Shown piece after piece: positions 25,103-33,901 of a stretch of 64,000 bases of DNA. The position numbers and the translations under genes were made by a program. The notes under the pieces were generated by a model that was not told the DNA's origin, ran no database searches, and worked only from the letters and a program-made list of their open reading frames with translations. This DNA comes from Agromyces aurantiacus (GTDB lineage Bacteria; Actinomycetota; Actinomycetes; Actinomycetales; Microbacteriaceae). The stretch covers positions 3,820,058 through 3,884,057 of the forward strand of contig NZ_JAFBBW010000001.1 of NCBI RefSeq assembly GCF_016907355.1, in the 5' to 3' direction. Positions within the stretch are counted from its first letter, which is position 1. Each line of letters begins with the position of its first letter.

Positions 25103-25137
25103 CGATCGGGGCGGATGCCGCGCATCCGCCCCGATCG
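25103..25137. terminator. Perfect 16-bp bidirectional hairpin
   Basis: CGATCGGGGCGGATGC (25103-25118) pairs with GCATCCGCCCCGATCG (25122-25137) around a 3-nt loop, between the convergent DUF3817-like and GH16 genes. It contains the GGATGC word common in this genome. Confidence 0.8.
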
Positions 25138-25146
25138 CCGCCCTGC

Positions 25147-28100
25147 CTACTCGACGGTGACGCGGTCGAGCGTGGTCGTGCCCTTGCCGGCGAATGTCAG
25201 GGAGTACCCCTGCACGTCGGTGAGCGTGAGCCCGTCGTCGGGCGCGCCCGCCGGCTGCTCGTCGGCCCGCGTGAACGCGTCGAACGGGATCGTCACCTCG
25301 TGCCATCCGGCCGTGCGGTCGACGATGCTCGCCGTGAAGCGCTCGGCGGTGTCGGGCGCCTGGTAGACGCGCACGTAGTCGACCGTCAGCGACTGCGGGA
25401 ACACCAGGTCGTCGCCGGGCGTGCCACCGAAGTTGCCACCCACGGCGACGTTCGTGATGAGCGAGAACGGGTGGTCGAACACCCACTCGTTCGGGGCGAC
25501 GTCGGCCGGGTCGGCCTCGTGGTAGACGATGCCGTCGACCTCCCACGTGATGCGCTCGGGCGTCCACTCGACCGCGAAGTCGTGCCATCCGTCGGGCACC
25601 GGCTGACCGAAGTCGTAGATGCCGCCGTAGGACTGTCCGCCCGAGTAGCCCGGGCCGTGGATGGTGCCGAAGGTCTCGTTCGGCAGCCGGCCGACGTACT
25701 CCATGATGTCGATCTCGCCGGTGTGCGGCCAGCCGACCTCGCGGAAGTCGGTGCCGAGCGACCACACCGCGGGCCAGATGCCGCTGCCCTCAGGCAGCTG
25801 CACGCGCGACTCGATGCGGCCGTACTCGAACTCCTGCTTCTGCTCGGTGATCAGGCGCGCCGACGTGACCTCGCACGGGCCGTACCAGCACTCGAGGTCG
25901 GTCGTGGCCGGGTCGACCTCGCGGGCCGTGATGACGAGGTTGCCGTCGCCGTCGAGCGCCGCGTTGTCGGTGCTGTCGGTGTAGTACTGGCGCTCGTCGT
26001 TGCCCCAGCCCCAGCCGCCGGTCTCGTAGGTCCAGTTCTCGGGGTTGGCGCGGGAGCCGGCCGGGCCGTCGAACTCGTCGCTCCATGCGAGCTCCCAGGT
26101 CGCCGGACCCTCGTCGGGCGCCGGGTCGTCCTGGATGCCGACGGTGAGGCGCGTGGGCTTCCCGGTGCCGTTCACCATCAGGCTGATGCCCTCGGCGTCC
26201 GACCAGTCCTGGCCGCCCGCGAACTCGCGCGATATCGTCGCCGTGCCGCGGTGCGCGAAGTCCGCGACCTGCTCGTACGCGTCCTGGCCCGGGTAGGCGT
26301 CGGCGTCGCCGGCCGCGATCTCGCGCGTGGTCAGCTGGGCGTTGTCGGTCGTGTCGAAGCGCCACGGGGTCGACTCGAAGTCGTCGACGAGGCCGGCGTC
26401 GGCCGGGTCGTCGTCCTGGATGCTGACGGTGGCGGTGCGGCCGAAGCCGAGCTCCGCACCCTCCGGCTCGGAGAGCCGCACGACGAACGTCTCGTCGACC
26501 TCGTGCTTGGCGTCCTCGAGCGTGGGCAGCTCGATCGAGGCCTCGCGCTGGCCGGCCGGGATCGTGACGGTCCCGCTCGCGGGCGTGAAGTCGCGGTCGG
26601 CCGTCGCCGACAGGTCCTCGGTCGCGGTGCGCGCCTCGGTCGCCGACGAGGCCCAGTCGACGGTCACGTCGGTCTCGGCGACGCGGTTCAGGCGGATGAC
26701 GCCCGTGGCGGCCTGGCCCTCATCGACCTCGTAGCCGGCGCGGTCGAACCCGACCGAGAGGGCGGGCGGCTCGGCCTCGCCGTACACCAGCACGTCGTCG
26801 TAGTAGAAGGTCTGCGGCGTCGTCGTGCGCAGCGAGCCGAACGCGTACCCGTGCATCTCGGTGAGCGTCAGCCCGTCGTTCGGTGCGCCGTTGCCGATCT
26901 CCTTGCGCGAGAAGTCGTCGAAGTCGAACGTGAGGAAGCGCCATCCGCGCCAGTCGTCGGAGAAGGACACCACGAACCGCTCGGCGTCGTCCTTCGTCGA
27001 GCCCGGCGTGCGGTTGTCGAGCAGGTCGAGGAAGAGGTCGGTGCCGGATCCGTTGCCGTACATCCAGAACCCGATGCCCTCGTAGGTCGACCAGTCCTCG
27101 GTCGTCCACGCGTCGGCCGCCTCGTTCGTGAAGTTGCGGATGACGACGCCGTACGACGACACGGAGTAGTCGGCGCGCAGCGCGTGGTTGCCGGCGGGCG
27201 CGCCGGGAACCGGGGCGGGCGCGGCATCCGTGCGCTCGAAGGCGACCGTGCTGCTCGGGTCCTGCGCGGCGAACCAGCCGACGGGCACCCCGCCGGCCTG
27301 GCCCTCGACGAGCTCGGCCTCGTGGTCGTCGACGATCGTGGTGCGCCCGTCGGGCGGACCGACGACCTCGCCGTCGTCGTCGAGGATCGTGACCTCGAAC
27401 GACGGCGTCGAGCCGAGGTTCGCGCCGCTCGGGTTCGCGAGCCCGAGCGTGAACGTCTCCGAGGGCTCCTCGGCGTCGTCCCCCGTGGTGGCCACCTGCA
27501 CGGTGCGGCTGGTCTCACCCGGGGCGAACTCGATCGTGGTCGCGGGGTCGACGTAGTCCTCGCCCGCGACGGCCGTGCCGTCGGTCGCACCCAGCTCGAC
27601 CGTCACGGGGACCGACGCGGCGATGTCCAGGCGCACCTCGACGTTGACCGCGTCGCCCTCGATCGCCGAGGCGGACGGGGCGGTGAACGACACCGACGGC
27701 GTGACCTCGGTGTCGGAGTAGACGGCGATGTCGTCGACGCGGATGGTGTCGGAGCCGTTCACCGCGGGGATCGCGTAGCCCCACAGCGAGGTGAGGCCGA
27801 GGCCGTCGTTCGGCGCACCGCCCGGCTGGTAATCGGTCGCGCGAGCGAAGGCCGACCACGGCAGGCGCACCTCCTTCCAGCCGTCGGTGTCGTCGACGAC
27901 CGTGACGTCGAACCGCTCGGACGCGTCGGCGTTCGGGCCGCCGTCGAAGATCTCGACCTGGTACGCCGCGCCGTTGCCCGACCCGTCGACCATGAGGCTG
28001 ACGCCGTCGAAGGCGCTGTAGTCGCGGGCCCCCGCGAACGTCTGGCCGACGCCGCCGAAGGAGCCGGGCGCCGTGACGTCCCAGCCGTACGAGACGACCT

Positions 28101-28341
28101 TCGTCGGGTCGGTCTGCCCCGGCTTGGCCTCGGGTGAGCCGGCGGCGACGTCGACGATGCCGAAGCCGGCCGAGCCGTAGGAGAAGAAGCCGTCGGGCGC
28201 ACCGCCCTCGAAGTCGGCGATGACGGCGACGCTGCCGGCCGCGGATGCCGGGACGGCGGTCGCCAACGGGACGGCGACGACGGCGCCGGCCACCAGCGCT
28301 CCCACGCTCCGGCGTGAGAGCGCTCTCATTCTCGAGTCCAT
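25147..28341 (-). CDS. Secreted multidomain GH16 glycosidase with CBM11-like and Calx-beta modules
   Basis: A 1064-residue exported enzyme. Signal peptide 1-35 ends VPASAAG. Modules by rough residue: CBM11-like 41-205, Calx-beta 211-322 (ending VTILDDDGE), CBM11-like 330-520, Calx-beta 525-640 (VSIQDDDPAD), a third CBM11-like module from 643. That third module is interrupted at about 745 by the GH16 domain (WELAWSDEFDG to VDYVRVYQ, about 747-992) and resumes as DTAERFTASIVDRTAGWHEV to the end. GH16 catalytic residues are in GEIDIMEYVG (ExDxxE). GH16 enzymes cut beta-1,3 or mixed-linkage glucans or related polymers. GGAG lies 5 nt before the ATG, and LacI-type palindromes flank the promoter. 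Confidence 0.93.
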   Translation of the reverse strand: MDSRMRALSRRSVGALVAGAVVAVPLATAVPASAAGSVAVIADFEGGAPDGFFSYGSAGFGIVDVAAGSPEAKPGQTDPTKVVSYGWDVTAPGSFGGVGQTFAGARDYSAFDGVSLMVDGSGNGAAYQVEIFDGGPNADASERFDVTVVDDTDGWKEVRLPWSAFARATDYQPGGAPNDGLGLTSLWGYAIPAVNGSDTIRVDDIAVYSDTEVTPSVSFTAPSASAIEGDAVNVEVRLDIAASVPVTVELGATDGTAVAGEDYVDPATTIEFAPGETSRTVQVATTGDDAEEPSETFTLGLANPSGANLGSTPSFEVTILDDDGEVVGPPDGRTTIVDDHEAELVEGQAGGVPVGWFAAQDPSSTVAFERTDAAPAPVPGAPAGNHALRADYSVSSYGVVIRNFTNEAADAWTTEDWSTYEGIGFWMYGNGSGTDLFLDLLDNRTPGSTKDDAERFVVSFSDDWRGWRFLTFDFDDFSRKEIGNGAPNDGLTLTEMHGYAFGSLRTTTPQTFYYDDVLVYGEAEPPALSVGFDRAGYEVDEGQAATGVIRLNRVAETDVTVDWASSATEARTATEDLSATADRDFTPASGTVTIPAGQREASIELPTLEDAKHEVDETFVVRLSEPEGAELGFGRTATVSIQDDDPADAGLVDDFESTPWRFDTTDNAQLTTREIAAGDADAYPGQDAYEQVADFAHRGTATISREFAGGQDWSDAEGISLMVNGTGKPTRLTVGIQDDPAPDEGPATWELAWSDEFDGPAGSRANPENWTYETGGWGWGNDERQYYTDSTDNAALDGDGNLVITAREVDPATTDLECWYGPCEVTSARLITEQKQEFEYGRIESRVQLPEGSGIWPAVWSLGTDFREVGWPHTGEIDIMEYVGRLPNETFGTIHGPGYSGGQSYGGIYDFGQPVPDGWHDFAVEWTPERITWEVDGIVYHEADPADVAPNEWVFDHPFSLITNVAVGGNFGGTPGDDLVFPQSLTVDYVRVYQAPDTAERFTASIVDRTAGWHEVTIPFDAFTRADEQPAGAPDDGLTLTDVQGYSLTFAGKGTTTLDRVTVE
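28315..28328. promoter_or_regulatory. LacI-type operator inside the GH16 5' coding end
   Basis: TGAGAGCGCTCTCA is a perfect 14-bp palindrome covering codons about 5-9 of the GH16 gene. It resembles LacI-family sites such as CelR TGGGAGCGCTCCCA. Confidence 0.65.
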
Positions 28342-28507
28342 TCGTGCTCCATTGCAGTTGAGGGATGGATCGACCGAGGTGGTCTCGGACAGGCTAAACG
28401 GGTCGTGCGGCACGGCACAAGCCTGTTGCAAACATTGGCATCGCGGGCGCCGAGCGGTCCGGCGGGCATCCGGCCACGGGAAACCGTTCGCCACATGGCG
28501 CAGCTGA

Positions 28508-28519
28508 GAGAGCGCTCTC
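28508..28519. promoter_or_regulatory. Second LacI-type operator upstream of GH16 gene
   Basis: GAGAGCGCTCTC is a perfect 12-bp palindrome identical to the core of the site at 28315-28328 and 192 nt from it. It lies upstream of the GH16 gene and 40 nt before the divergent dehydrogenase gene. No LacI-family gene is in the window. Confidence 0.65.
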
Positions 28520-28559
28520 ACAACAAATGCGCCACGCGCCCGCACGCGAGAATGGCGGC

Positions 28560-29375
28560 ATGCCGATCCTCAACAAGGACATGCAGGTCTGCATCTCGCT
28601 CTCGGGCCGCCCGTCGAACCTCGGCACGCGGTTCCACAACTACCTCTACGACGAGCTCGGCCTGAACTTCATGTACAAGGCGTTCACGACCGACGACCTC
28701 GAGGGCGCCATCCGCGGCATGCGCGCGCTCGGCTTCCGCGGCTGCTCGGTGTCGATGCCGTTCAAGGAGGCGGTGATCCCCCTCGTCGACGTCATGGAGG
28801 AGTCGGCCGCGGCCATCGAGTCGGTCAACACGATCGTCAACGACGGCGGCCGGCTCTCGGCATCCAACACCGACTACGAAGCGGTCGCCCAGCTGATCGC
28901 CGAGCACGGGGTCGACCCCGCCGCGCGCGTGCTCGTGCGCGGATCGGGCGGCATGGCCAAGGCGGTCGTCGCGGCGTTCCGCGGCGCGGGATTCGGCGAC
29001 CTCACGGTGCTGGCGCGCAACCCCGAGGCTGGCCCGGCGCTCGCGGCGAAGTACGGCTACGCGTGGACTCCCGACGAGCTCGCGCCCGAGTTCGACGTCA
29101 TCGTCAACGTCACGCCCATCGGCATGCAGGGGGCGGATGCCGCGGCGCTCGCCTTCTCCCCCGCGTTCGTCGAGCGGGCCTCCGTCGTCTTCGACGTCGT
29201 CGCCTTCCCCGCCGAGACCCCGCTCATCGCGGCGGCGCGCGCCTCCGGCACGCGCGTGATCACCGGCGCCGAGGTCATCGCGCTCCAGGCCGCCCGGCAG
29301 TTCGAGCGCTACACGGGCGTCGCGCTCACGCGCGACCAGGTCGACCGCGCCTCCGCCTTCTCGCGCGCCGAGTAG
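28560..29375 (+). CDS. Shikimate dehydrogenase-like protein (HI0607/SDH-L type)
   Basis: A 271-residue protein of the shikimate/quinate dehydrogenase superfamily. Its start QVCISLSGRPSNLGTRFHNY and NFMYKAFTTDDLEGAIRG match the SDH-like class typified by Haemophilus HI0607, rather than housekeeping AroE. The catalytic Lys is in SMPFKEAV and the Asp in SNTDYEAV; the NADP loop is VRGSGGMAKAVVAAF. HI0607-type enzymes oxidise shikimate slowly and their true substrate is uncertain. The Shine-Dalgarno is weak. The upstream GAGAGCGCTCTC palindrome could also affect this gene. Confidence 0.9.
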   Translation: MPILNKDMQVCISLSGRPSNLGTRFHNYLYDELGLNFMYKAFTTDDLEGAIRGMRALGFRGCSVSMPFKEAVIPLVDVMEESAAAIESVNTIVNDGGRLSASNTDYEAVAQLIAEHGVDPAARVLVRGSGGMAKAVVAAFRGAGFGDLTVLARNPEAGPALAAKYGYAWTPDELAPEFDVIVNVTPIGMQGADAAALAFSPAFVERASVVFDVVAFPAETPLIAAARASGTRVITGAEVIALQAARQFERYTGVALTRDQVDRASAFSRAE

Positions 29376-29390
29376 CCTCGCCGTCTCGTC

Positions 29391-29446
29391 GTGAGGACCG
29401 TAGTTGCGGGTGCATCGGCGCCAGCACCCACAACGAGTGTCCACAC
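29391..29446. repeat. 56-bp imperfect palindrome upstream of purL
   Basis: GTGAGGAC (29391-29398) and GTTGCGGGTGC (29403-29413) pair with GCACCCACAAC (29424-29434) and GTCCACAC (29439-29446), with one mismatch per arm pair. The loop centre contains GGCGCC. The GCGGGTGCA word also occurs in the palindromic arrays at 10.4 kb; the site may be a related solitary element or the terminator of the dehydrogenase gene. Confidence 0.7.
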
Positions 29447-29570
29447 CTGACGTGGGAGGGGTGCGGGGGCCGGAGCGCGACTGCTCACGTGAGCAGCGCG
29501 GGTAGACTCAGTGGGTCCGGCACCCGCCCCGCGGCATCCGCTCGCCGCCATTTTCTGGAGCTCGCCACCC

Positions 29571-31964
29571 GTGACCACTGAGACCTCGCCCACCGCTGCC
29601 AGCACCACCGCGGAGCCGGGCGGCCCGGCCGCGTCCGACGCCGAGCTCATCGAGGCGCCGCGCACCGCCACGCTCGACACCGTCGAGGTCGCCGCCGCGA
29701 CCCCCGAGAAGGAGCAGCCGTACGCGGCGCTGGGCCTGAAGCCCGACGAGTACGAGCGCATCCGCAACATCCTCGGCCGCCGGCCCACGAGCGCCGAGCT
29801 CGCGATGTACTCGGTCATGTGGAGCGAGCACTGCTCCTACAAGTCGAGCAAGGTGTACCTGCGCCAATTCGGCAAGAAGGTCACACCCGAGATGAAGCAG
29901 CACCTCATGGTGGGCATGGGTGAGAACGCGGGCGTGCTCGACATCGGCGAGGGCTGGGCCGTCACGTTCAAGATCGAGTCGCACAACCACCCGAGCTACA
30001 TCGAGCCGTTCCAGGGCGCCGCGACCGGCGTGGGCGGCATCGTGCGCGACATCATCTCGATGGGCGCGCGCCCGGTCGCCGTCATGGACGCGCTGCGCTT
30101 CGGCGCGATCGACCACCCCGACACGGCGCGAGTGGTGCACGGCGTCGTCTCGGGCATCAGCTTCTACGGCAACTGCCTCGGCCTGCCGAACATCGGCGGC
30201 GAGACCTGGTTCGACCCGGTGTACCAGGCCAACCCGCTCGTGAACGCCCTCGCGGTCGGCGTGCTGCGCCATGAGGACCTGCACCTCGCGAACGCGAAGG
30301 GCGCGGGGAACAAGGTCGTCCTCTTCGGCGCCCGCACGGGCGGCGACGGCATCGGCGGCGCGTCGATCCTCGCGTCCGACACGTTCGCCGAGGGCGGCCC
30401 GACCAAGCGCCCGGCGGTGCAGGTCGGCGACCCGTTCGCCGAGAAGGTGCTCATCGAGTGCTGCCTCGAGCTCTTCGCGAACGACCTCGTCGAGGGCATC
30501 CAGGACCTGGGCGCCGCGGGCATCTCGTGCGCGACGTCCGAGCTCGCCTCGAACGGCGACGGCGGCATGTCGATCGTGCTCGACGACGTGCTGCTGCGCG
30601 ACCCCACGCTCACGCCCGAGGAGATCCTCATGAGCGAGAGCCAGGAGCGCATGATGGCGATCGTGAAGCCCGAGAAGCTCGCGGGCTTCCTCGAGGTCGT
30701 GCAGAAGTGGGACGTCGAGACATCCGTGCTCGGCGAGGTCACCGAGACGGGCCGCCTGAGCATCACCTGGCGCGGCGAGGAGATCGTCAACGTCGACCCG
30801 CGCACGGTCGCGGTCGACGGCCCGGTCTACGAGCGGCCCGTCCGCTACCCGTCGTACCTCGACGCGCTGCAGGCCGACACGGCCGCCGACCTGGCCCGGC
30901 CGGCCGACGACGCCGGCGACGAGCTGCGCGCGCAGTTCCTGCAGCTCGTGGGTTCGGCGAACCAGGCGGATGCCGCGTGGATCACGAACCAGTACGACCA
31001 CTACGTGCTCGGCAACACGGCCCTGGCGTCGCCGGATGACGCGGGCATGATCCGCGTCGACGAGGAGTCGGGTCTCGGCGTGGCCGTCGCGACCGACGCG
31101 AACGGCCGCTACTGCCAGCTCGACCCGCGCGCGGGCGCGCAGCTCGCGCTCGCCGAGGCGTACCGCAACGTCGCCGCGACCGGCGCGAAGCCCATGGGCG
31201 TCTCCGACTGCCTGAACTTCGGCAGCCCCGAGAACCCCGAGGTCATGTGGCAGTTCGCCCAGGCCGTCGAGGGCCTCGCCGACGGATGCCTCGAGCTGGG
31301 CATCCCCGTCACCGGCGGCAACGTGAGCTTCTACAACCAGACCGGCGACGTGCCGATCCATCCGACCCCGGTCGTCGCGGTGCTCGGCGTGATCGACGAC
31401 GTCGCCCGCCGCATCCCGTCGGGCTGGCAGGACGAGGGGCACAACATCTACCTGCTCGGCGACACGTACGCCGAGCTCGACGGCTCGGCCTGGGCGGGCG
31501 TGGTGCACGGCCACCTCGGCGGCCGTCCGCCGTACGTCGACCTCGCTCGCGAGAAGCAGCTCGCCGAACTGCTCCAGGCCGCGGCGCTCGAGGGTCTCAT
31601 CGACTCGGCGCACGACCTCAGCGACGGCGGACTCGCGATCGCGCTCGCCGACGCCGTGGATCGCTTCGGCGTGGGCGCGCGCGTCGTCCTCGGCGAGGTC
31701 ACCGAGGACGCCGGCATCGACCTCGCGACGGCGCTGTTCTCCGAGTCGACCGGCCGCGTCATCGTGACCGTGCCGCGCGAGGACGACGTGCGGTTCCGCG
31801 GGCTCTGCGAGGGCCGCGGCTACCCGGTCCGCCGCATCGGCGTGACGGATGCCGCGTCGAACGCGCTCGAGGTGCAGGGCGCGTTCACCGTCCCGGTCGA
31901 CGAGCTCCGCGGCGTGAAGCGCGCCCCGCTCGCCGACGCGTTCGGCCCGGTCGTCGGGTACTGA
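29571..31964 (+). CDS. purL: FGAM synthase large subunit PurL (small type)
   Basis: PurL uses ATP and PurQ-supplied ammonia to turn FGAR into FGAM. The 797-residue protein is the small type that needs PurQ and PurS. It has an Ala/Thr-rich N-terminal extension of about 45 residues, then [63 protein letters not shown], and [18 protein letters not shown] text later in the first half ([15 protein letters not shown]). The second AIRS-like half has [13 protein letters not shown] and [20 protein letters not shown] at 29512 may be its -10; CTGGAG precedes the GTG start. The Nudix gene follows after 19 nt. Confidence 0.98.
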   Translation: MTTETSPTAASTTAEPGGPAASDAELIEAPRTATLDTVEVAAATPEKEQPYAALGLKPDEYERIRNILGRRPTSAELAMYSVMWSEHCSYKSSKVYLRQFGKKVTPEMKQHLMVGMGENAGVLDIGEGWAVTFKIESHNHPSYIEPFQGAATGVGGIVRDIISMGARPVAVMDALRFGAIDHPDTARVVHGVVSGISFYGNCLGLPNIGGETWFDPVYQANPLVNALAVGVLRHEDLHLANAKGAGNKVVLFGARTGGDGIGGASILASDTFAEGGPTKRPAVQVGDPFAEKVLIECCLELFANDLVEGIQDLGAAGISCATSELASNGDGGMSIVLDDVLLRDPTLTPEEILMSESQERMMAIVKPEKLAGFLEVVQKWDVETSVLGEVTETGRLSITWRGEEIVNVDPRTVAVDGPVYERPVRYPSYLDALQADTAADLARPADDAGDELRAQFLQLVGSANQADAAWITNQYDHYVLGNTALASPDDAGMIRVDEESGLGVAVATDANGRYCQLDPRAGAQLALAEAYRNVAATGAKPMGVSDCLNFGSPENPEVMWQFAQAVEGLADGCLELGIPVTGGNVSFYNQTGDVPIHPTPVVAVLGVIDDVARRIPSGWQDEGHNIYLLGDTYAELDGSAWAGVVHGHLGGRPPYVDLAREKQLAELLQAAALEGLIDSAHDLSDGGLAIALADAVDRFGVGARVVLGEVTEDAGIDLATALFSESTGRVIVTVPREDDVRFRGLCEGRGYPVRRIGVTDAASNALEVQGAFTVPVDELRGVKRAPLADAFGPVVGY

Positions 31965-31983
31965 TCCACTCGGGCGGCCGACG

Positions 31984-32484
31984 ATGACGACGGAACCGCG
32001 GCAGACCTATCCCGCGGCGTACGCCGCGGAGCACGGCACGTTCGCGCTGATCCCGGCCGCCTACGTGTTCCTCGTCGACAGCGACCGCGTGCTGCTGCAG
32101 ATGCGCGAGGGCACCGGCTACTACGACGGGTGGTGGGCGGCGTCGGCCGCGGGGCACGTCGACCCGGGCGAGTCGCTGATGGCCGGTGCCGTGCGCGAGA
32201 CGCACGAGGAGATCGGGGTCGAGGTCGCCGAGTCCGAGCTCGAACCCATCACCGCCATGCACCGCACCGCGCCGACCGGCCTGCCGATCGACCAGCGCCT
32301 CGACGTGTTCTTCGTCACTCGCACGTGGCGTGGCACCCCGGCGCTGCAGGAGGCCGACAAGGCGAGCGCGCTCGAGTGGTTTCCGCTTGACGGGCTGCCC
32401 GAGCGGCTCGTGCACCACGAGCGGTTCGCGCTCGAGGGCTGGCGCGACGGCGGCCTGCCGGCGATCACGGCGTTCGGATTCTGA
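31984..32484 (+). CDS. Nudix hydrolase
   Basis: A 166-residue Nudix protein that would hydrolyse a nucleoside-diphosphate-linked substrate with Mg. The Nudix box is complete: GHVDPGESLMAGAVRETHEE followed by IGV. It is preceded by FLVDSDRVLLQMREGTGYYD. The sequence does not show substrate specificity; 8-oxo-dGTP-type housekeeping is one option. It starts 19 nt after purL with no clear own promoter and is likely co-transcribed. A small membrane gene follows immediately. Confidence 0.93.
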   Translation: MTTEPRQTYPAAYAAEHGTFALIPAAYVFLVDSDRVLLQMREGTGYYDGWWAASAAGHVDPGESLMAGAVRETHEEIGVEVAESELEPITAMHRTAPTGLPIDQRLDVFFVTRTWRGTPALQEADKASALEWFPLDGLPERLVHHERFALEGWRDGGLPAITAFGF

Positions 32485-32485
32485 C

Positions 32486-32728
32486 GTGGACGCGGCGATC
32501 GGCATCCTCGCGGCCCTGTTCGCGTCCGCGATCGTGATCGGCATGACGGTTCGGGCGCTGCGCGCGCCGCGCGGCCAGCGGCTGCGCGCCGCGTTCGGGC
32601 CGCTGATGGGCGCCGGCGAGACCTACCAGGAGCTGCACACAGGGCAGCGCGGGCTGCAGGACTCGGTCATCGAGTCCATCGCCGAGCAGGAGCAGCGGCC
32701 GTCGCGCACCGACGCCGACGACCGCTGA
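32486..32728 (+). CDS. Small single-TM protein after the Nudix gene
   Basis: An 80-residue protein with an N-terminal membrane helix (AAIGILAALFASAIVIGMTV) and a charged cytosolic tail rich in Arg, Gln and Glu. GTG at 32486 begins one nt after the Nudix stop, so translation is probably coupled. Nothing indicates its role. It converges on the next gene, 10 nt between stops. Confidence 0.7.
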   Translation: MDAAIGILAALFASAIVIGMTVRALRAPRGQRLRAAFGPLMGAGETYQELHTGQRGLQDSVIESIAEQEQRPSRTDADDR

Positions 32729-32738
32729 AGCGCGGGCG

Positions 32739-33278
32739 TCAGGCGCCCTGGGGCGGGTGTGCGAGCAGTTCGACGCGCTCGGCGAGGTACGACGCGAGCG
32801 GGATGAGCGCGTCGGCACGCGACGGATCCCAGCGCACGCCCACCTGCGTCGCACCGTCGGCGCCGGTCATAGGCGCGAGCGCGCCCGATGGCGCAGCGAG
32901 CGCGTCGGCGTCGAGCGCGAGCGGGACTGCGTCGAACACGACGGTCGCGCCCTCGGGGATGCCGCCCTTGACGGCCGCCGCACGATAGGCGCGCTGCTCG
33001 GCGACCGACTCGGCGAGGACGCTCCGGCGCACCTCCCGCTCGGCGCGGACCACGCGCCCGGTCGCGTACAGGCGGCCGTCGGCGTCGAGCAGCAGCACGC
33101 CGAGCCGCCACACCGGGCCGATCACGCGCATGCGCGCCGCCCGCGGGATCCCGAGCACGCGCCGCGGCGGCATGTACTCGGCGAGGGTCTCGGTGCGAGC
33201 GGATGCCTCGGCGAGCGCACGCACGGCCGCGTCGACCGCGTCGCGCGCTGCCGCCGCCGCGGCATCCGTGGCCTCCAT
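32739..33278 (-). CDS. Hypothetical alpha/beta protein
   Basis: A 179-residue soluble protein I cannot assign. It begins with an Ala-rich helix (AAAAARDAVDAAVRALAEAS), then MPPRRVLGIPRAARMRVIGP, a beta-rich part WRLGVLLLDADGRLYATGRV, and ends in SYLAERVELLAHPPQ. The middle resembles the strand pattern of Nudix-like folds, but no Nudix box exists. TAGGCT lies 6 nt before the ATG, so it is probably expressed from its own leaderless promoter. Confidence 0.8.
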   Translation of the reverse strand: MEATDAAAAAARDAVDAAVRALAEASARTETLAEYMPPRRVLGIPRAARMRVIGPVWRLGVLLLDADGRLYATGRVVRAEREVRRSVLAESVAEQRAYRAAAVKGGIPEGATVVFDAVPLALDADALAAPSGALAPMTGADGATQVGVRWDPSRADALIPLASYLAERVELLAHPPQGA

Positions 33279-33388
33279 GCGACGAGCCTATCGACGTGCC
33301 TTTGGTCCCATGGCCCCGGCGGGTCTGGCCGATACCGTCGATCCGACGTGGGCGTGGCCCTCACATCCACGCGGGAAAGGGGAACGCC

Positions 33389-33793
33389 GTGCTCTACTCC
33401 GGGTCCAACACCTTCTGGGACTTCCTGGTCTGGCTCTTCTGGTTCTACGTGATCATCTCCTGCATCTGGATCTTCATCACGGTGTTCATCGACATCTTCC
33501 GGGATTCGACGCTCAACGGCTGGGCGAAGGCGCTGTGGGTGCTCTTCCTGGTCTTCTTCCCGTTCCTCGCGGCCTTCATCTACCTGATCGCGCGCGGCCG
33601 GAGCATGACGCAGCGGAACCTGGAGCGCGCGCAGGCGATGAACTCGCAGCAGGCCGAGTACATCCGATCGGTCGCGGGATCCGGTCAGTCGGCGGCCGCC
33701 GAGATCGAGTCGGCCAAGAAGCTGCTCGACAGCGGCGCGATCACGCAGGCCGAATACGAGTCGCTCAAGGCCAAGGCGCTCCAGGGAGCCTGA
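33389..33793 (+). CDS. PLDc_N/SHOCT-domain membrane protein
   Basis: A 134-residue protein with two membrane helices of the PLDc_N type (FWFYVIISCIWIFITVFIDI and ALWVLFLVFFPFLAAFIYLI) and a C-terminal SHOCT motif, IESAKKLLDSGAITQAEYES followed by LKAKAL. SHOCT segments are thought to mediate oligomerisation. GAAAGGGGAA lies before the GTG start. It may act in membrane stress responses, as do many actinobacterial proteins of this build, but this is a guess. It ends at a strong hairpin. Confidence 0.88.
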   Translation: MLYSGSNTFWDFLVWLFWFYVIISCIWIFITVFIDIFRDSTLNGWAKALWVLFLVFFPFLAAFIYLIARGRSMTQRNLERAQAMNSQQAEYIRSVAGSGQSAAAEIESAKKLLDSGAITQAEYESLKAKALQGA

Positions 33794-33799
33794 GCGACC

Positions 33800-33849
33800 G
33801 ACGAACGGGCTCGCGGCGACCCGGGAACGGGCTCCGCGAGCCCTTCGTC
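33800..33849. terminator. 16-bp hairpin between convergent genes
   Basis: GACGAACGGGCTCGCGG (33800-33816) pairs with CCGCGAGCCCTTCGTC (33834-33849) with a single bulged base. It lies just after the SHOCT gene stop and faces the convergent gene at 33902. Confidence 0.75.
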
Positions 33850-33901
33850 ACGGGCGGATGCCTCGGTGCGGGCCGGTCGGCCCGGGCCGGCGAACCGGAG
33901 G

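Noticed and set aside
32739..33278. Nudix or glutaminase assignment
   Set aside because: Strand pattern is faintly Nudix-like but the Nudix box is absent, and no glutaminase catalytic motif is visible.
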